In this document: positions 20,366-31,018 of the stretch, in pieces
Layout of the letters: every line of letters starts with the position of its first letter
Position numbering within the stretch: the first letter of the stretch is position 1
NCBI GenBank assembly: GCA_031771865.1
Contig: JASISA010000025.1
Location: forward strand, 806,001-870,000
DNA length: 64,000 bases
DNA from: Nothophaeocryptopus gaeumannii
Taxonomy: Eukaryota > Ascomycota > Dothideomycetes > Mycosphaerellales > Mycosphaerellaceae
Direction: 5' to 3'
Translations under genes and position numbers: made by a program
Notes under the pieces: model-generated
The model's input: the letters and a program-made list of their open reading frames with translations, nothing else
Database searches by the model: none
What the model was told of the DNA's origin: nothing

Positions 20366-22522
20366 ATGGATCCTTTGAAACTCCTGTCGCGGTCGGCGAA
20401 GCCGACCAAAAATGGTTCTTCCGCCAAACAACGGAATACACCATCGAGCGGTCAAAACGCGAGGCCACAACTTTTCACAGCGAAACCCGACTATACCACA
20501 GCGACGAAAACGACCGTGTCGAGGAAGCGCAAGAGAGGACAGTATGCGCCGGAGGTGTCTGAGAATATCAATTTCTTCGGTGGCCCCAGGAAGAGCTCAA
20601 CGCCGAGGGAAGCCGCCGCGACGAGACACGAGTCGGATGAAGAGCCGGAGGTTGACGATACTTCATCCGAAGAATATGAACCAGACGCTGCAGACGCAGT
20701 TGAGCAACTCTCCATCGATGATCGCAAATCAATTCTGCGCCAGCACAAGTTGAAAGTGACTTGGCTCAACTCGCCGATGTCCAGCAAGAAGGATCGCCGG
20801 AAAAGTCAGGACGAGAAAAAGAGCAAGTCTGCCAAACCAGAAAAGCCATCCGTATTTCCAGAGCCCTTGCATGGCTTCGCAGACTTGCGCAAACGCTACG
20901 GTGTAGCAAGCAGAGTGGCCAGCAATGTTAGGAATCAAGGGTATGCGCTGCCGACAGAGGTACAGCTAGGTGCGATTCCACTACTGCTGGCGCAACCCAG
21001 CGATCTACTATCTTCAACAGATGTGCCAAGTCTTGCTCCAGAACATTCACAAATCGACTTGCTGACTGTAGCTCCAACGGGTAGCGGCAAGACTTTGGCC
21101 TTTGCCATACCGCTCCTACATCGGCTCACGCAAAGCAGGCGAGATGGAAAAGCAACGCCAAAAAGTACATCCGCAATCATCTTGGCTCCGACGAAGGAGC
21201 TCATGGGCCAAATCGTGAACGAATGCAGAAAGATTGCTCGAGATACTGGAATCAAAGTCACGCAAGTGCGAAAGGGCATGAAGCTGCCCGGTTCATTCGA
21301 CGCCACCAGCGATGACCCTGCCGATGAAGACGACATTGAAGGAGAATCGAAGAGTAGTAGTGGCACCGCGGTTAAATCAGACATTCTTGTGTCGACTCCA
21401 GGAACGCTAGCGACGATTGTGCAGGCCGCGAAAGATCAAGGCAGGAACGTATTTCCAAATGTGCGACATCTCATTCTAGACGAGGCAGATGTACTTCTGG
21501 ATCCACTCTTCCGCGAGCAGACATTAGCCATATGGAACAGCTTGTCTCGGAGCGACCTACGAGTTAGCCTGTGGTCTGCCACCATGGGGAGCAACATTGA
21601 GGAGCTCGCCTGCTCTGTACTTGACAAGCGACGAACCAGATTAGCTTTTGATGACCGTGGACCTGCAGAGGTAGCGCCCCTCTTAAGGCTTGTGGTTGGG
21701 CTCAAGGACTCCGCTGTTCCCAACGTTGAACATAAAATGATCTACTCGGCATCTGAGCAGGGCAAGCTCATGGGTCTAAGAAACTTGCTGCATCCGGCCA
21801 CGTCCTCTGCTGATACGCCACTGTTACCTCCCTTCCTTGTCTTCACGCAGACAATCGAGCGGGCCATCGCATTGCATTCGGAGTTGCTGTACGACATTCC
21901 CGCAGAAGCTGGCGGCATCAGTAGGATCGCGGTATTGCACTCGGACTTGTCTGATACCGCACGAGATAGTGTGATGACAAAGTTTCGCAAGGGTGAGATC
22001 TGGGTACTCATCACAACGGATCTTTTGTCTCGTGGCGTTGACTTCCAAGGCGTCAACGGCGTCGTCAACTACGATATTCCAACATCTAGTGCTGCATATA
22101 TTCATCGCGTCGGACGTACCGGCCGTGCTGGTCGTGAAGGCGGTGTGGCTGTGACGTTATACAGCCAGGAAGATATCCCATACATCAAGCCAATTGCGAA
22201 TGTGATTGCGTTGGCGAAACAACAGAAGGGACTTGCGAGTGATGGGTCATCTGGAGGAGTGGAGACTTGGCTCTTAGACGCTCTGCCGAGCCTGAGCAAG
22301 AAGGCGAAACAAGATTTGAAGAAACGCGGCGTGGAATCGAGAACTGCAAAGGGCATGAAGAATGATCCGAAGGCCGCCAGAAAGGCCAGAATTAGCACGA
22401 AAGCAGGCTTTGTGCGTCGGGAGGAAAACAAACGGAAGGGCGCCATTGCCGGCAGCAGGAAGAGGGAACAAGAAGCGGTCGCCGACAATGGAGAAGAGAC
22501 GGACTTGGGTGGATTTGATTGA
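20366..22522 (+). CDS. ROK1: DEAD-box ATP-dependent RNA helicase Rok1 (DDX52)
   Basis: Single exon, 718 aa. The start MDPLKLLSRSAKP is the characteristic N-terminus of fungal Rok1. Helicase motifs appear in order: Q-motif region GYALPTEVQLGAIPLLL, motif I APTGSGKT, Ia APTKEL, Ib STPGTL, II as DEAD (LDEADVL), III SAT, IV region FLVFTQT, V RGVDF and VI HRVGRTGRAGR. The N-terminal 160 residues are charged and Ser/Glu-rich; the C-terminus is Lys/Arg-rich and suits nucleolar RNA binding. A 25-residue acidic insert with Asp/Glu/Ser runs lies between motifs Ia and Ib. Rok1 works in the nucleolus on 18S rRNA processing and 40S biogenesis. The gene ends 14 bp before the stop of the convergent dehydrogenase gene. 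Confidence 0.93.
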   Translation: MDPLKLLSRSAKPTKNGSSAKQRNTPSSGQNARPQLFTAKPDYTTATKTTVSRKRKRGQYAPEVSENINFFGGPRKSSTPREAAATRHESDEEPEVDDTSSEEYEPDAADAVEQLSIDDRKSILRQHKLKVTWLNSPMSSKKDRRKSQDEKKSKSAKPEKPSVFPEPLHGFADLRKRYGVASRVASNVRNQGYALPTEVQLGAIPLLLAQPSDLLSSTDVPSLAPEHSQIDLLTVAPTGSGKTLAFAIPLLHRLTQSRRDGKATPKSTSAIILAPTKELMGQIVNECRKIARDTGIKVTQVRKGMKLPGSFDATSDDPADEDDIEGESKSSSGTAVKSDILVSTPGTLATIVQAAKDQGRNVFPNVRHLILDEADVLLDPLFREQTLAIWNSLSRSDLRVSLWSATMGSNIEELACSVLDKRRTRLAFDDRGPAEVAPLLRLVVGLKDSAVPNVEHKMIYSASEQGKLMGLRNLLHPATSSADTPLLPPFLVFTQTIERAIALHSELLYDIPAEAGGISRIAVLHSDLSDTARDSVMTKFRKGEIWVLITTDLLSRGVDFQGVNGVVNYDIPTSSAAYIHRVGRTGRAGREGGVAVTLYSQEDIPYIKPIANVIALAKQQKGLASDGSSGGVETWLLDALPSLSKKAKQDLKKRGVESRTAKGMKNDPKAARKARISTKAGFVRREENKRKGAIAGSRKREQEAVADNGEETDLGGFD

Positions 22523-22536
22523 ACAGCTCGGATCGG

Positions 22537-23368
22537 TTATTGAAGATTCACGAACAGTCCTCCATCCACCAGCAATTGCGCGCCAGTCACGTACTCGCTC
22601 AGATCACTTGCCAGGAACACAGCCGGACCAGCTAGGTCCTTCGTCTTGCCGAGTCTACCTAGAGGTATCCGACCTTCCATATACGTCCGCTTCTCTTCAT
22701 TCGCCATGTCCTCGTCGTTGAGCTGAGTGCGAATGGTCCCGGGCAATAGCGCATTGCATCTAATGTTGTACTTTCCTAGTGCGCATGCTGTGCTTTGCAT
22801 GAGAGAGAGGATGCCGGCCTTTGTCGGCGTGTAATGCGTCTGGCCAGCTCCACCAACCAGGGCCGAGATTGAGGAGACGCCGATAATGCTACCACCTGTG
22901 GGCTCTTGCTTCGCCATCTGTTGCGCTGCAGCTTGGACTGCAAAGAAGGCGCCATTCAGATTTGTCGATATGGTAAAGTTGACGAGATCGGGCGACATGC
23001 TCACGCAGGTATCAGTCCTTGGTGGTGCACGCGCAAGGTGATTGAGATACTCACGTCAAAAAATCTGCGAATTGACATACGCCTGCATTACTCACGAACA
23101 CATCCAATCTTCCGAATTTCTCAACCGTCCCCTTCACCAGCTCCTGTCCAGTCTCGGGCTTCGTGATATCCCCCGACACACCAATGAGATTCGCATCTTC
23201 GCCTACTTCTTTCCGCAGCTCCTCGAATTGTGACTGCGACTTCTCATCAGGGTAGAAGTTGACAGCAACACTCGCTCCATGCTTCAGGTAGTCGACGGCT
23301 ATTGCTCGCCCAATGCCTGTCACAGCTCCGGTGATCGCTGCCACCTTGCCCACAAGCAGCTGCGCCAT
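22537..23368 (-). CDS. short-chain dehydrogenase, probable NAD(P)-dependent L-rhamnose 1-dehydrogenase
   Basis: Two exons (23368-23055 and 22999-22537) across a 55-bp intron give about 258 aa, the usual classical SDR length. It shows the cofactor motif TGAVTGIG, the structural VSNAG, the catalytic Ser in GVSSISALVGG, and YxxxK as YTPTK. The segments CNALLPGTIRTQLN, LGRLGKTKDLAGPAVFLASDL and the end GAQLLVDGGLFVNLQ resemble fungal L-rhamnose 1-dehydrogenase (LRA1/LraA), which oxidises L-rhamnose to L-rhamnono-gamma-lactone. Divergently placed 525 bp away is an amidohydrolase of the lactonase type, supporting this assignment. A general sugar or alcohol SDR remains possible. Cytosolic. Confidence 0.78.
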
Positions 23369-23893
23369 TGTATTCGATCTCAGTCGGGATTGCTGAAAGG
23401 ATGCTCAAAGTCTGAGTTTTCCAAGGAAGGTGAAAGCCTCTACACGCGTCTGGACTTCTGCAGACGCGCCATGGTAGTCTTTCGCCCAGCATGGTGTTCG
23501 TCGTTCGGCATTGAAGCTGGTAGTCAACTGTGAGCCCCACATTCGGAGCAATTCAGAGCGAGCCTGAAGACAAGCTTCTCAGACACCGAGCTGTGGAGTT
23601 CACGGGTCTACTGTGTGGACCTCACACTTTATCGTGTATCACCACAGAGCGACAAGCTCGAGCAGCTTGACAGCTTTTTCTTTTGGGAACGTAAAAACAC
23701 TGCTCATGGGAATGTTACACGAACTCGCTACTTCTTCTCGGCCTCTACCGGAACATCCAAGATTTCATACATACGTTCGTCCCGGACTTGAGATCTAAAC
23801 GGCAGTACGAAGCGCAAGGTATCAGGTCAATTCCTGACCAAGATCAGCACATCAGGGTCAAAGCCGATCGATTGCTTTTCCTGTTCAGCCAGC
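23369..23893. promoter_or_regulatory. shared promoter of the putative L-rhamnose pair
   Basis: 525 bp between two divergent starts of genes that probably act in consecutive steps. It is a natural place for carbon-source control; no regulator site is claimed. Confidence 0.5.
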
Positions 23894-24961
23894 ATGGCGG
23901 GACAAACCGTTCGATCGCTTATCGACAGTCATATCCATCTATGGCCGGAGAGCATGTCCGATGAATATGGACATTCTTGGATGACTCCTGGTATGCCCTT
24001 GGCTAAGCAACACGTGCTTGCCGATTACTACAAAGCCGCTGAAAGCCAGTCTGCTGAATCGCGACCGAAAGTGCATGTCGAGGGTGTCGTGTATGTGGAA
24101 ACGGATGTTCGATATGAGAATCCTGGATCCTCTGAAGATATCCGTACTTGGGCTCAGGGGCCGTTGAACGAGATCAAGTTTGTGAAAGCAATTATTGATG
24201 GCGAGTACGGGCAGAGAGATAGTGACCTGTTGACCGGTATTGTCCTCTGGTGCCCAATCGATCAACCTCCAAGTGTGCTGGAACAATGGCTGCGCATTGT
24301 GGAAGAAAATGCGGGCCCTGAGACGTGGAAGCGTGTCAAAGGATTTCGCTTCCTAGTACAAGCGATTCTTGAGCAAGACAAGTTCGATGCTCTGGTATCA
24401 AGTGACCTCTTCATCACCAATCTGAAGATACTCGGCAAGCGAGGCTTCTCCTTCGACGTCGGCGTCGATCAACATTCTGGAGGGATCTGGCAATTAAAAT
24501 CCATTCTCGCCGCCATGACGAAAGCCCACGACGGCGTATTGGAAGACGAGAAGACAGTTTTTGTTCTCAATCATCTCTGCAAACCGGAGTTCATCCCCGA
24601 CGGCCCACATTTTGACCGCTGGAGTCAAGCCATCAAAGCCATGTCTGAACTCTCCAAAACATACATGAAGCTCTCCGGCGCTTTCAGTGAACTACCAGAA
24701 CGTCTCACTGATGCAGATAGCATCGCAACGCATATGAGACCGTGGGTCGAGCATGTGTTGACTTGTTTTGGACCGAGTCGAGTAATGTTCGGGAGTGATT
24801 GGCCGGTCTGCAATGTCAGAGGCCCGAAGGGAGAGGACTCGTGGGTTGTGTGGAAGGATGTGGTGGGCTTGATTGTTGAGCATAACAGTTTGAGGTTGAA
24901 TGATGATCATAAGGAGAGTGTCTGGAAGAACACGGCGAAGGAGGCTTATCGGTTGGGTTGA
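23894..24961 (+). CDS. amidohydrolase-2 family, probable L-rhamnono-gamma-lactonase
   Basis: Single exon, 355 aa. It has the metal-dependent TIM-barrel hydrolase layout: the N-terminal metal ligands in IDSHIHLW, a VEGVVYVETDV strand, RVKGFRFLVQ, the central VLNHLCKP, and the C-terminal MFGSDWPVC containing the catalytic Asp. This subgroup includes fungal L-rhamnono-gamma-lactonase (LRA2/LraB), which opens the lactone made by the neighbouring dehydrogenase to L-rhamnonate. The assignment rests on family resemblance plus gene pairing. A related lactonase, such as one acting on other sugar lactones or on 2-pyrone-4,6-dicarboxylate, is the alternative. The dehydratase and aldolase of the pathway are not in the window. 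Confidence 0.75.
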   Translation: MAGQTVRSLIDSHIHLWPESMSDEYGHSWMTPGMPLAKQHVLADYYKAAESQSAESRPKVHVEGVVYVETDVRYENPGSSEDIRTWAQGPLNEIKFVKAIIDGEYGQRDSDLLTGIVLWCPIDQPPSVLEQWLRIVEENAGPETWKRVKGFRFLVQAILEQDKFDALVSSDLFITNLKILGKRGFSFDVGVDQHSGGIWQLKSILAAMTKAHDGVLEDEKTVFVLNHLCKPEFIPDGPHFDRWSQAIKAMSELSKTYMKLSGAFSELPERLTDADSIATHMRPWVEHVLTCFGPSRVMFGSDWPVCNVRGPKGEDSWVVWKDVVGLIVEHNSLRLNDDHKESVWKNTAKEAYRLG

Positions 24962-25196
24962 GCCGGACGACTTACTACTCTCGCGTCTTTGGCCGAGTGA
25001 GGCTCAAGTGAAGCCATCCAGATACCTCCTTCCACCTTTTTTATCATGGAGCTTGAGAGCACCATGCCATCGACAGAGGGGTCTTGCAACGGCAAGAAGA
25101 CTTTGATGGCTCTACTACGACTCGAACGTAGAATTTCTGGACACCCGGAGGTCATACAACTGATGGCCTAGTGGCTGGCTTCACTCACCCCGTAAG

Positions 25197-25806
25197 GCGG
25201 AAACACCTAGCCTCTCGCTCACCTCATCTGCGTCAGACGTGCTAGCCATTGAAGTCCAAGCCGAAACCCTCCCGATCCTCTTCGCAGAACGCTCGTTCAT
25301 CGTCTTCATCGGTGTCAACGTTAAGGTCCGACAAGCCATCCTCTCAGGAACTCCTCTCCCGAAGGACTCCCGCTCGATCACAAGCCACTCCGGAACAATG
25401 GGATAGAACGCCAGCACCACGAAATTCATCAAATCCGCCGGCGAAGCTGCTCTCCTAAAGGACGTTACCTTCTTCCTCGAACCACCTTGCCAGGTCCCAG
25501 ACGCTCGGTATTAATGGAGTTCTCGAGAAAGTCGCAACGAACTGGAAGTACGGAAGTCTTCGGCTGAAGGTCGTGAACAAGAAGGGGCTGAAACTCGAGG
25601 TCGGGAGGAGCACTCAGAAGGTCGAAGCCGGAGCGGGTAAAGTCACGGCTTTGGAGAGGGAGATTGCCGAGGAGGCGATGGAGGAAGTGATCGAAATCGC
25701 GGAGGATATCATGGAGAAGGATGGGTTCAAGGGGTATAGTGAACGGGACCTCGGTAGGATCGCGATGGCATTTCGGTTCGAGATGAATCGATGCGGGAGA
25801 GGATAG
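25197..25806 (+). pseudogene. frame-broken member of an unnamed short fungal family
   Basis: Three coding-like segments follow one another in different frames without obvious introns. At 25197-25406 a segment with ETLPILFAERSFIVFIG resembles the central part of fungal 2EXR/F-box-like hypothetical proteins. At about 25420-25513 is a segment with KFIKSAGEAALLKDVTFFL. At 25459-25806 is GVLEKVATNWKYGSLRLKV followed by EEAMEEVIEIAEDIM and GFKGYSERDLGRIAMAFRF. The last part matches the open frames at 38.0-38.6 kb. Stops at 25404 and 25456 separate the frames. It could be a decayed gene or one with unrecognised splicing; I favour decay. Confidence 0.5.
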
Positions 25807-25930
25807 GGACTGTTGAGATTACGGCAGCTGGATTGCAAGAAACTCCGGGATAAGAAGAACCAAAGGAGTTCGATCCGTTGTTGAGGGTTCACGTCAATCT
25901 CCTAAGATGTGTTCCGCGAAAGTAGCGAAT

Positions 25931-26311
25931 TCAGAATCCTCGGTGACCGCAAAACCAGCAAGGCCTGGAAAAAAACAGGTACAGCATCGCTGATGCGACG
26001 ATGATAAAGAACATGGTCGTCAGGATGTTCTTCATCAGAGGTGGCGTTGTTGGATCGTCTCCGTACGTTTCTGTGTAGCGAGGAAAGGGTTGCAGTCTTG
26101 TTGGCGGAAGCGCTTGACCACCCATTGTGCCGTATTCGTGTCCATTTGAGTCTTGCGGGTCATGTCGAAGGTCATCGTGGTGGTGATTGTGATTGTGGCT
26201 ATGGTGATGGCTATGGTGAGGTAGGTCATGATGTCCCAAATTGTCATGCGGGTGAGGCAGCGCATGTATGTGCCCAGCGTCGCCGCCATGCGCTGGTCCA
26301 GAATCGTGCAT
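25931..26311 (-). CDS. His-rich small membrane protein, unknown
   Basis: Single exon, 126 aa, ATG at 26311. Residues about 8-52 are strongly His-rich (DLPHHSHHHSHNHNHHH), with Asp and Gly between. A short Pro/Thr linker follows, and a C-terminal hydrophobic helix MKNILTTMFFIIVASAMLYL ends in a Cys-Trp-containing tail (SRPCWFCGHRGF). The topology suggests a tail-anchored protein with a metal-binding soluble part; the CxxC near the end could add to this. No enzyme motif and no recognised family. The His-coding repeat is imperfect at DNA level, so it is not a simple CAC microsatellite. Confidence 0.6.
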   Translation of the reverse strand: MHDSGPAHGGDAGHIHALPHPHDNLGHHDLPHHSHHHSHNHNHHHDDLRHDPQDSNGHEYGTMGGQALPPTRLQPFPRYTETYGDDPTTPPLMKNILTTMFFIIVASAMLYLFFSRPCWFCGHRGF

Positions 26312-26395
26312 ACTGAGAGTCTATTCTGAGTATTGTTGTTATCATTGATGAACAGAGAGTGTGAAACAAAGCTGCGATACCCTCCAGTTTAGATG

Positions 26396-26647
26396 TTAGT
26401 CAAGCCAAGGCTCCAGCTCGAGGCTGAGTCGCTGCAGGATTCGGCTGGCGTCCTGGTCAGGTCGATCCGGCCGTGGCGCATAGTGTATGAAGTAGTCTCG
26501 GCGTCTACGTGTATCTAGAACTACCTGCTTGTGTACTTCCTGGACATACGGACTGATAGGCTCTAGATCGCTCAGCCTCGGGAGATGGAGGGCGGGACTG
26601 AGAGAGAGAGCGGAAGACGAGGACGTGTCGATGTGAAACGCGAACAT
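26396..26647 (-). CDS. possible 83-residue protein, unknown
   Basis: An uninterrupted frame with an ATG at 26647. The N-terminal part is Ser/Leu-rich (DTSSSSALSLSPALHLPRL) and the rest is charged (VHKQVVLDTRRRRDYFIHY). Composition is more protein-like than the overlapping frames, but there is no motif and no splice support. It may be a small gene or a chance frame. Confidence 0.3.
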   Translation of the reverse strand: MFAFHIDTSSSSALSLSPALHLPRLSDLEPISPYVQEVHKQVVLDTRRRRDYFIHYAPRPDRPDQDASRILQRLSLELEPWLD

Positions 26648-27070
26648 GGCGCGTCCGAGACTGGGCTTGGCGCGCCGGTAGCCTTAGAACTAGAATTAAG
26701 GCTAGAACTACCACACTTCACCTTCACCATCTCCCTCTCGACTCCCTCTCGACTCCCTCGTCTCCCTCGTCTTCAAGACTGTCATTGCCGTCGCTTTGCA
26801 GGCGCTGCACATGATCGGAATCCGACATGCACTCTCGCTGGGAATCAGCAGACTACTGTCCCGAGATTGCCAGTCCAGCCGCTGTCCGTGGCCTCGATGC
26901 TAGCCGATTCAGCTGGCTGTTCGCGCCCGCCTGCAGACGAGGCGCCATGGGGCCATTTTCAGGAGGCTTCAGCTGAAGCCACAGCTGAGTATTAGTATTG
27001 TCCCGAGCGTCCGCCATCCGCCTGAGATGTCGCATGTCTTGCGTCGTCCTGCAAGGCCAGAATCCTCAAC

Positions 27071-30000
27071 ATGGCTCAAGCGGACGCCGGCGCCAAGCGG
27101 ATGAAGGAGGACCTCGATAAGGACAAGAGAGATGTCGCCGACCTTTGGAGCGATGCGCTCCGGAAGTACAAAGGCATCGTTGGCACTGACCTTCAGCCAA
27201 AGTTCAACAGCGTGAACGACATGATCGCTTTCGGGACCAAGGAGATGAACGCCTTCCACTCTTTCCGGCACAACCAGAAGAAGGTGGACAAGCTGCGCAG
27301 CCTCTTCATGGGAAACATTGGTTACATTGAGAAAGGCATGCAACAATTGGCAGCAGCCGCCACTCCGGCGTTCCCTCCAGCAGCAGCCATTGGCACAGCT
27401 CTCACCTACGTTCTGAGTGCTTGTAAGGCCGTTTCGGCCGACTACGATGTCGTTACAGCATTCTTCGAAGACATGAGTGCCTTTCTTCAGAGGATCACCA
27501 TCTTGGAGACCAGGCTACCTAGTTACCCGGCGTACCGTAATTGCCTCATGGACGTCTTCACTTCTGTACTCGAGATGTGCGGCTTCGCGACTCGGTACAT
27601 AGAGCTGGGAAGGTTCAAGAAATGGGTAATCAACTTGATCAAGGGCGAGGATAGCGACCTTGGTGGAGCGCGAAAGAAGATGGACACATCGCTGAATCGG
27701 CTACAAGCTGCTACAGAATTTGCCATTCTTGGCAACACAGAGGAGCTACAGCGCATGAACGTCGACCTGCAACAGAATCAGGACCTTCAGACGCAGATGA
27801 TGGAAGAACAGACCAAGATGCTCGAAAGTGTAGTGCAAGGCCAAGAGGCTGTTCGCAATGACCTCAAGAGCATTCAAAAGCTGCTTTTCATGTTCGACGC
27901 CGAGCGCCGGCGAGAGGACTCATCGAAGAGGACTGTAAAGGTATCTGTGCAGGGCAAGCCGCCTACCTCATATCGTGTACGATCTTTCTTTGACGACATG
28001 GTCAATCCTGCACACGAATACCTCAACATCAAGGACCATTTTATCCCAGACACCTGCCAGTGGATCTTCGATGAGCCGGAGTGGACATCTTGGCTGAAAC
28101 CCGATTCCCAAAAGCCCACGACCCGGATACTAGCAATCGAAGGACCAGCGGGGTCCGGCAAAAGCCATCTTGCGGTGTCTGCTTACGATCAGCTTGTGAA
28201 GATAGCCGATCAGAATACCGTTGTCGTCAACTTCTTCTTCCGCGAGCAAAAGTCATACGATCTGCGAGATTTCAACACGGCCATCAACTGGGCCGTGATA
28301 CAGATCGCAGAGCGCTCGTCTGCTCTTTGCGAAAGGATCAATGCCGAGATCCAACGAGAGGATCTGGATCTTGATATTTCTAGCTGGAAGACAATATGGA
28401 CAAAGCTCGTGACACCCCTCTTCCACGAGGACTCTGGTGCGCAGCTCCATATCGTGTGGGATGGTCTGGACGAGCTTCTATATAGCGAGAAGGACGAGCT
28501 TGTCCAGTTCTTAACCGACATCCTAGCCGATCCACAAGCAAGCATCTCTTTCCTCTTCACGACTCGCCCGGACGCGCAAATCGATTCGAAGCTGAGAGAC
28601 GCCGCTGCTCAGTACATCGAGATCAACAAGGCCAAGCAAAACCTGGATTTGCAAGCACTCATATGGTCGCACTTGAACAACGACGACGGCTTGAAAAGAT
28701 TCAGCAAGTACACGAAGCAAAGGATCTTGGGTACATTGGTCGAGAAAACTGATGGTAAGCCAAATTGTTCAACAGGAAGGCTGTGGCTGACAAGATCCAG
28801 TATTGCTTTATGCTGAGCATGTGCTTCGGCAGTTCAATACGATCGGTCGCGAGCATTTGGTACTCAGACAGCTCGAGCAACTACCCAAAGACTGGCAAGA
28901 GCTCTACCACGGAATGCTTGAGGATTTACAGCAGCATTCGCCTCCAGGCAATCTCGAGGCTGTCAAAGTCCTTCTGTGCTGGTTGGCCTTCTCGTATCGT
29001 GCACTGACACTCGAGGAGTGCGAGGCACTCCTCAAGATCACTGATCATGGATCCTACGACCTCGAACGAGAGCTGCAGGGACGGTCACTCTCCAGCTTCC
29101 TTCGCATAGCGTCTGCGGATGAAATCGAAGACGAGGGATATGTTGACGAGCCTACATTCGACATCCTCTTAGAGACGAATACTGACACAGTACCAAGCGA
29201 CTCGAATTTGCCACTGCGGTTCCATGACCGCTCAATGAGAGGATTCTGTTGTGGTGGGCTGGAAAATGAGCAAAGTCTTCGCACGCCGCAGCTTCAGGCT
29301 AACGCGGAGATATTCGTACTATGCTCGCAGATACTTTGTGGGAAGTTCGGAGACATCGAAGGGCTGGACAAGTACGCCGCCTATAACTGGGCTTATCACA
29401 TGAGCTGGACCGAACCTTCCATCTGCGCCTCAAATTCGAGCACAAGCCAGGAAGCGCTTGCGAACATCATGACGAATCGATTCGATGCCGCGTCTAAGAT
29501 AGAGAAGATGGACCTCGACTATGACGAGATCGATTCCGACTTCGATAATGATGAGCTACTGCAGCACATGCAGCGCTATGCTACCTCTCTTGTCAACTTG
29601 GGTGGCATTCTCAATGCAGAAAGCTCAAAATGGGCTCAGAGCGTGATCAACGACAAAGGAAACGCCTTCATCCCGCTTGCAAAGGCGCACGTAGCGAGGT
29701 GGTTCGCAGCTCAAGATCTAGATGCAGTGTGGATTTCATACAGATTCGTCCGCACAGCTCTGAAGCTGGTAAGTATATGTTGTTTATGAGATTTTCAGGC
29801 GCTAACTGCATTGCGTAGACAAGCATGAGATATTTGGTTCAAAAGGTGGAGCACGAGAATGAGGACGAGGATGATGATGATGAGGACGAGCAATACACTT
29901 CCGAGGAGATCATATCTTTGTGTAATGCCTTTGCCGATGTGCCAAAGGACGGCAATGCCAACTGGGCCATTGCAGCGCTACTTGAAGACAACGGACATTG

Positions 30001-31018
30001 CTCCGAGGCCCGAGACTACGTTCGCAGAGCTCTGGATGAACTGCACGGTCCGAAGCGACTCGAAGCGTTGATACTGCTGGCAACCGCATTATTGGACAAC
30101 AACGAGCTCGACGAAGCGCATCTTGTTATAGACAAAGCTCTTGGACAAACTCTGGAAGATCCTGCAATCCCATCTCATCTTCTCCGCAGGGCGTACGTAG
30201 CACAGGCAAAGGTGCATAAGGCTCTCGACAAGACTGAGCAAGCCGCAGCTTCCTACCAGCTGGCTCGCAAAGCCAACCCGGATGAACCCATGCATGGGGA
30301 TGACCTCAATGATGAGTTCAAGATATACGCCGAGAAAGGCGCTAATGCCGATGCCGAGACTTGCGAGCTTGTCGAGAGCTGGAATATAATGGAGACATTG
30401 ACGTGGATGACCTGGGAGTACAATGTAGACAACGATGAATACGCTCACGAGCGCTTTTACAGAGCCGCCGGGCGAACAGGCCGACAAGACGCGATGGTCC
30501 GCAAGTACGAAGAGGTCATCAAGCTTCTCGACAATGTTGGAGCTGCGGCGCCCATTCGATATCAGCTCGCGTGTGCCAAATGGGATATCTGCGGCGATAT
30601 TGAAGGCGCAAAGGCGCTCGTGATCGAGACCCTTGATTCGACCTGCGACGGAAATGTGTTCAAGTTTACGGAAGAAGAGCCATCGTACACGTTACAGTGC
30701 GCCATCTTATTCATGACAGACATTCATTACGAAGAGTATCGGACGATCGCAGATCGAAATCGGAAGGCTCAGCTGTTCGAAGAGGTCAAAGGGCTGATGA
30801 CACGACCATTGGCACAATCAATTGTGCCTTCAAAGTCAGAGCTTCTCCACCACGCTATCATCGTGGCTAAAATGGCGCGAAAAATGGGCACAGCACAAGA
30901 CTTTCAGGATGCCCTACAGGCCGCCTTTGATGGCTGCTACGAGGCACTCGTTGACAGTGTGGGATGGAATGACCTACATGAACCTTCTGAACCTTGCCAT
31001 CATTGTCTCGCAGCTTGA
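27071..31018 (+). CDS. Goodbye-NACHT-TPR STAND (NLR-like) protein, C-terminus broken
   Basis: Exons 27071-28754, 28801-29768 and 29819-31018 join in frame (introns of 46 and 50 bp) and encode about 1283 aa up to a stop at 31018. Residues 1-230 look like the fungal Goodbye N-terminal domain with long amphipathic helices. NACHT follows near residue 350: P-loop EGPAGSGKSHLA, Walker B region LHIVWDGLDEL, and a sensor strand FLFTTRP. A winged-helix-like region (QLPKDWQELYHGML, LLCWLAFSYRALTLEECEALL) precedes an acidic linker and TPR-like helices. Fungal STAND proteins of this type are linked to non-self recognition and regulated cell death. The last residues after GWND read out of frame; the true C-terminal part continues in another frame (see the next entry). 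Confidence 0.85.
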
